Positions 44,491 to 48,083 of a stretch of 48,083 nucleotides of DNA are shown one piece after another. The notes below the pieces were generated by a model that saw only the letters and a program-made list of their open reading frames with translations, was not told where the DNA came from and did not search any database. Source of the stretch: Armatimonadota bacterium (GTDB lineage: Bacteria > Armatimonadota > UBA5829 > DTJY01). Each line of letters opens with the position of its first letter. The first letter of the stretch is position 1. Location of the stretch: positions 1 to 48,083 of the forward strand of contig JANYKG010000126.1 in NCBI GenBank assembly GCA_025358205.1, in the 5' to 3' direction. Position numbers and translations under genes: made by a program.

Positions 44491-44518
44491 CGTGATTCCT
44501 TTTCTTCGGATATTGCGC

Positions 44519-47500
44519 TTACTTGACCGTGATCTCCTGCGCCGCGGTGATCGTGACTGGGCCAATCAACCCGGACTTCAGTAACGGCTCATCTTTTCGC
44601 CACAGCAACCAGTCGGCGAAAGTGATCCGGCCGGTAGGGCTGAGCCTGCCGTCCTGCAGCCACTGCGGCCAGGACTTGAGCGTGCCGTTCCCGTTCCGAT
44701 CGCTGTCCTCGGGAAGCTGCGCATCCCCGATCAACCGGTTCACCCACTGGTTCGTTACCTTGACCTCCAGCACATTCATTCCGGGCCTAAGGGCTTTCGT
44801 CACGTCAACGATGAATGGCTGTTTCCAGAGCAAACCGAGCGGCTTGCCGTTCAGCTTCACTTCTGCCATCACCTGCACGTCACCGAGATTCAGAGTCGTC
44901 GAAACGCTGGGGGCGAATAGACTCTTCGGCGCGTCAAACGTGGTGCTGTAGGTCGCGGTACCTGAGAAATACTTGACACCGGCATCAACATTCTCTGACA
45001 GCGAGATCAGCCGATCAAGCTTAATCTGTCCCGGAGCGCCCTGATTCGCAGGGAATGATACTTTCCATGGACCGCCGATCTTCAGAGCAGGCGGGAGACT
45101 CGAAACCGTGAATTCGCGCGAATTCACGCTTGCCCTAACCAGCGAGTAGCGACCCGGCTGCCGAGCTGTTAGCATCAGGCTCTTGTCGGACCCGGTTAGT
45201 ACGCAAGGTGAAGGACTGCTTGGCGGAGGCAATGCGAGGTCAACGATCTCGGGGTCAGTGCCGGTCGCGGTGGCTTTCTTTCCGCCGATGGTGTAATCGA
45301 GTACAAGAGTCTTCACGGTCCCGAACGCCGGATCATCGCCCGCCGCCATCTCTGATACCCGGAAGCTATACTCGCCGCCGTCAATTATCTTCTGAGCCTT
45401 ATCCCGCACATCTCGAGTTCGGGCCGGGTCGTCCAGAATGCCGTATGTCGCTTTCTGGATCACGATCTTAGCGGATTTGGCGGACTGAGACGGGTACAGC
45501 GACTTGCCGTTGTACTTGATTTCTACTACGGGATCGGACTTGTCCGCGTTCCTGAAAACCACGAAGACCGAACCGCTGGGACCGAGCGGCAGCATGACGG
45601 TGGTGACGCCTGCCTTTGCCTGATAGACCGCGGCGCATTCGACACGACCGCTATCCGGCCACCACAACTCGGGAACCTTGCCGCTCACACGGAATGTGCA
45701 TACGGACGCTGTCTCATACGGTCGCGGGTTGGACACGAAGTAGATATCGGCCCCGGTAGGAGTACGGCGGTGGATGTAGCGCGCGTCCCCAGATCCAGCG
45801 AAATCGGGCTGCACGCCGGACTGCGCGAGCATCTTCTCCGGCTCAATACCCCAGACTACCCGGCCCTTGCCGAGGCGGTGTTCCTTGATCTGCTTGCCGT
45901 CACCGTCGCCCCACAACTCCTGCGCGAGACGGGCAACTTCCTCGTCGCACTTGGGGTAGCCGTTCAGACTAGGCGACCTAACAGGGCGTGGGCCGATGAC
46001 GGTAGCGCCGGCTTTCACCAGTTCGCTGATCTTCCTCAGCAGTGCGGGTGTCATGGTCTGCGATTCCGGTAATACCAGCACGCGATAGCTCATCCCGTCC
46101 GGCAGCACGATTCTGCCGTTCTTGACCGACATGCGGGTGAGAACGACCTCCGCCCCGCACTCGTCCCAGTTGTATCCCTTGCGCGGATGGTCACCCATTC
46201 CGCTCGGCGAGTTTTCGGCCTGAAGGTAGCAGATATCCGCAACGAACAGGCCCTGTCTCAGCATGTACTGGCAGCGTGACAGATACTTATGCCACGCCGG
46301 TGTCTGTTCCCACCACGTCTCTGTGCGCTCGTAATGCTGTCCCCACGGCCCCATCATCATTCCGGGCTTGCGGGTCGGCTCGGTCCACGGCTGCATGGCA
46401 TAGCGGTGGAAGACAAATCGGTTGATCCCCTCGCAGAACGCCTGGTCGCCGAGCGCCTTGAGTGACGCTGGATGATGAAGCCATCGCTCATGCCCACCCG
46501 CCGTGAAGGCTTCCGCGCCGATGACAGGCTTGCCGTACACATGCCCGGATGACGCCATGCCCCTGCAAGTCTCCATCGCGCCGCTCGGGTCCCAGAACTC
46601 GCCCATCGGCTCATCGGCCATCCCGCCGTAGGGGATGTTGTCGCACGGACTGCCGTACGCCTCGATGGTGAACCTGAGTCCGTTCTGATGCGCCATGTCG
46701 CGAATGTGGCCCGCGTAGTTCTCGACCACCAGATCAGAGATCGTGCGGCGCAGGTCCCACAGGAATCGGTCCGACGTCTCCGCGCTGCCGACAACTCGCC
46801 CCGTCATTACCGGCAGGAACGGCATCATGTCATAGCCCCGTCGCTGCTGGAACTCTTCGCGCATTTTGGCTGTCCAGTTCTGCGAGCCGTTCTCCCAGCT
46901 ATCCACGTGAGTGGCAACCAATGCTCCCTTACCGGCTGAGCCGGAGTCAGCCACCAACTTCGCCATCATACCGTTGAAGGCGGCTTCTGAACCTTCCTTG
47001 CTTAGCTTGTCGCATTCCAGACCGCGTCCGGTCGCCGGCGCAGGGGAGTTGTTCACGCCTGTGCTGGTATGGCCGAACCGCACGACCGTCCACTTGCCCG
47101 CCGGAACGTCCCAGACCAGGTGACCGCTGGAATCCATCTTGTCGCTTATGTCAACAATCTTGTCGCTGTTGATGATCATCTCCGGTGTAACGCCGCCTTC
47201 GGAAGAACCGCCCGAACCGGGGCTGTTCGGTCCGCCCCAGGAAGCGGCCTTGGTCTGGATGCCCGGGATGCGATACGAACCAACCGTGGGGAACGCCAGA
47301 ACCTTGATATCCTGATAAAAACCCGCGACCGCAGTGGGCTGAGGAAGCGTACCGTCGAAGCGCTTCGATCCCTCGGCTTCGACCTCGCTCCAGACGACCT
47401 TCTGCATAGACTGCTCGGGCTTGATCCACGGACCGCCGCTGCCGTTCCAGCCCGCGTCGTTGTTCATGTTCACTTCGAGGCCGAGGCGTTTGGCCTCTGA

Positions 47501-47803
47501 AACCACGTGCTTGAACAACTCACGCCACTTATCGCCCATGAAGTCCACCGGGCCAACCGGCGCGCCCTGGTCCACTTCCATGATGAGGACGCCGCCGATG
47601 CCGACGCGCTTCATCGCCTCAAGGTCGGCGGTGATTCCGCTCTTGGTGATGTTGCCGTTGAGCCAGAACCAGTAGACCCACGGTCGAGCGGAATCCGGCG
47701 GGGACTGGAAGCCCTTCGCCAGGCTGTCCGCGGCAAAACACGCCGAACAGCAGAGGATAAGAACAATCGCGATCACTGTCAGTGTCAGTTTTCTGATACT
47801 CAT
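44519..47803 (-). CDS. Exported alpha-L-rhamnosidase, GH106
   Basis: 1,094 residues. ATG 47803 begins a signal peptide (MSIRKLTLTVIAIVLILCCSACFA); the 90 upstream codons are AT-rich and unlikely to be read. GH106 hallmarks follow: SARPWVYWFWLNGNITKSGITADLEAMKRVGIGGVLIMEVDQG, VNMNNDAGWNGSGGPWIKPEQSMQKVVWSE, and LRFTIEAYGSPCDNIPYGGMADEPMGEFWDP with likely catalytic acidic residues. C-terminal beta domains end with the galactose-binding-like LNGKPLGLLWKQPFIVDVTKALRPGMNVLEVKVTNQWVNRLIGD. It cleaves alpha-L-rhamnosyl linkages in plant or algal polymers. It heads the rhamnosidase run. Confidence 0.9.
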   Translation of the reverse strand: MSIRKLTLTVIAIVLILCCSACFAADSLAKGFQSPPDSARPWVYWFWLNGNITKSGITADLEAMKRVGIGGVLIMEVDQGAPVGPVDFMGDKWRELFKHVVSEAKRLGLEVNMNNDAGWNGSGGPWIKPEQSMQKVVWSEVEAEGSKRFDGTLPQPTAVAGFYQDIKVLAFPTVGSYRIPGIQTKAASWGGPNSPGSGGSSEGGVTPEMIINSDKIVDISDKMDSSGHLVWDVPAGKWTVVRFGHTSTGVNNSPAPATGRGLECDKLSKEGSEAAFNGMMAKLVADSGSAGKGALVATHVDSWENGSQNWTAKMREEFQQRRGYDMMPFLPVMTGRVVGSAETSDRFLWDLRRTISDLVVENYAGHIRDMAHQNGLRFTIEAYGSPCDNIPYGGMADEPMGEFWDPSGAMETCRGMASSGHVYGKPVIGAEAFTAGGHERWLHHPASLKALGDQAFCEGINRFVFHRYAMQPWTEPTRKPGMMMGPWGQHYERTETWWEQTPAWHKYLSRCQYMLRQGLFVADICYLQAENSPSGMGDHPRKGYNWDECGAEVVLTRMSVKNGRIVLPDGMSYRVLVLPESQTMTPALLRKISELVKAGATVIGPRPVRSPSLNGYPKCDEEVARLAQELWGDGDGKQIKEHRLGKGRVVWGIEPEKMLAQSGVQPDFAGSGDARYIHRRTPTGADIYFVSNPRPYETASVCTFRVSGKVPELWWPDSGRVECAAVYQAKAGVTTVMLPLGPSGSVFVVFRNADKSDPVVEIKYNGKSLYPSQSAKSAKIVIQKATYGILDDPARTRDVRDKAQKIIDGGEYSFRVSEMAAGDDPAFGTVKTLVLDYTIGGKKATATGTDPEIVDLALPPPSSPSPCVLTGSDKSLMLTARQPGRYSLVRASVNSREFTVSSLPPALKIGGPWKVSFPANQGAPGQIKLDRLISLSENVDAGVKYFSGTATYSTTFDAPKSLFAPSVSTTLNLGDVQVMAEVKLNGKPLGLLWKQPFIVDVTKALRPGMNVLEVKVTNQWVNRLIGDAQLPEDSDRNGNGTLKSWPQWLQDGRLSPTGRITFADWLLWRKDEPLLKSGLIGPVTITAAQEITVK

Positions 47804-48083
47804 TTCATCACGCTTCCTTTGTTTGTCAGTAGCCGGAATAACGGCATGCTGGCGAATCCGGCTCACGAGTTCATTCTGCGAACTCCCAAGGCCACAGCCG
47901 CTGTTATCAATACCTCCGACAATTTGGAAGTAAACTCCTCTTGAGTTTGTGCACGAACATTTCCTGCCAGCACTGTAAGAAAAAAAACAATAACAGGTAA
48001 CTGAATTAAAATAATACTCCTTCTCTCTTTCATTTTCATTATGAATAGATTTTAAGTTAGACAAAGAGTCCATTGCGACCAGA
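47804..48083. other. Upstream region of the rhamnosidase run
   Basis: Gene-free on the reading made here. The outer part (about 47970-48083) is strongly AT-rich compared with the rest of the window, with A-runs and tttaagttag. This may be the promoter region of the run, the edge of an acquired segment, or simply the end of the assembly. No clear hexamer pair was identified. Confidence 0.4.

Noticed and set aside
47804-48073. N-terminal extension of the GH106 protein (90 codons)
   Set aside because: It is AT-rich, Cys- and Ser-rich without a ribosome site, and an internal ATG starts a typical signal peptide.
1-48083. CRISPR array
   Set aside because: No regular repeat-spacer series was seen; all direct repeats found are irregular or paired only.

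Overview
The window is a GC-rich bacterial chromosome fragment with conventional Shine-Dalgarno sites (many AGGAGG), occasional TTG and GTG starts, and many exported proteins. The set of genes (DUF5060/GH5-like, GH42-like, GH78 and GH106 glycosidases, a YncE/phosphoesterase fusion, AAC(3)-like and creatininase-like enzymes, Rex) suggests a polysaccharide-degrading bacterium, perhaps Armatimonadota or a neighbouring lineage. That placement is inference; no 16S gene is present. Gaps between genes are full of short dispersed repeats and hairpins, and some of these have entered coding frames.

Layout. 0.2-4.7 kb: an exported RHS protein ending in a colicin-D-type tRNase domain, followed 2 bp later by a colicin-D-type immunity gene; the RHS gene has one frameshift. 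5.0 kb: tRNA-Gln. 5.2-11.0 kb: a beta-helix lyase-like protein facing a four-gene operon (DUF5060-GH5-like glycosidase, AAC(3) family, creatininase family, HIT). 11.2-13.7 kb: two divergent, paralogous diguanylate cyclases. 13.7-14.4 kb: a chain of hairpins ending in an intrinsic terminator, possibly a non-coding RNA. 14.4-14.7 kb: a small ferredoxin-fold regulator. 14.9-21.3 kb: a Mu-like phage cassette with portal, prohead protease, scaffold, decoration protein, major capsid protein, two head-completion proteins, two holin-like proteins, an M15 endolysin and two paralogous small beta-rich proteins. 21.6-25.9 kb: rpsT, rex with its own operator, a DUF697-like protein, an MFS transporter and a PNPOx-like flavoprotein. 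26-36.4 kb: a GH42-like glycosidase, a lipoprotein, a membrane TPR protein, a barrel-like exported protein, a membrane protein and a YncE-phosphoesterase. 36.5-38.2 kb: an ABC-2 exporter. 38.3-47.8 kb: a minus-strand run GH106, GH78, small membrane protein, neutral ceramidase-like, metK.

The most unusual part is the phage cassette. It has head and lysis genes but no recognisable terminase, tail tube, sheath, tape measure, baseplate, integrase or repressor. Just upstream of its first gene is a near-perfect Gram-positive-type LexA (SOS) box. Its gaps contain the same sort of short repeats found between host genes, and one repeat is shared with a host intergenic gap. This suggests a long-resident, possibly domesticated, damage-inducible capsid-plus-lysis locus rather than a recent prophage. 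The RHS/colicin-D toxin with its immunity gene next to a tRNA gene is a second notable unit.
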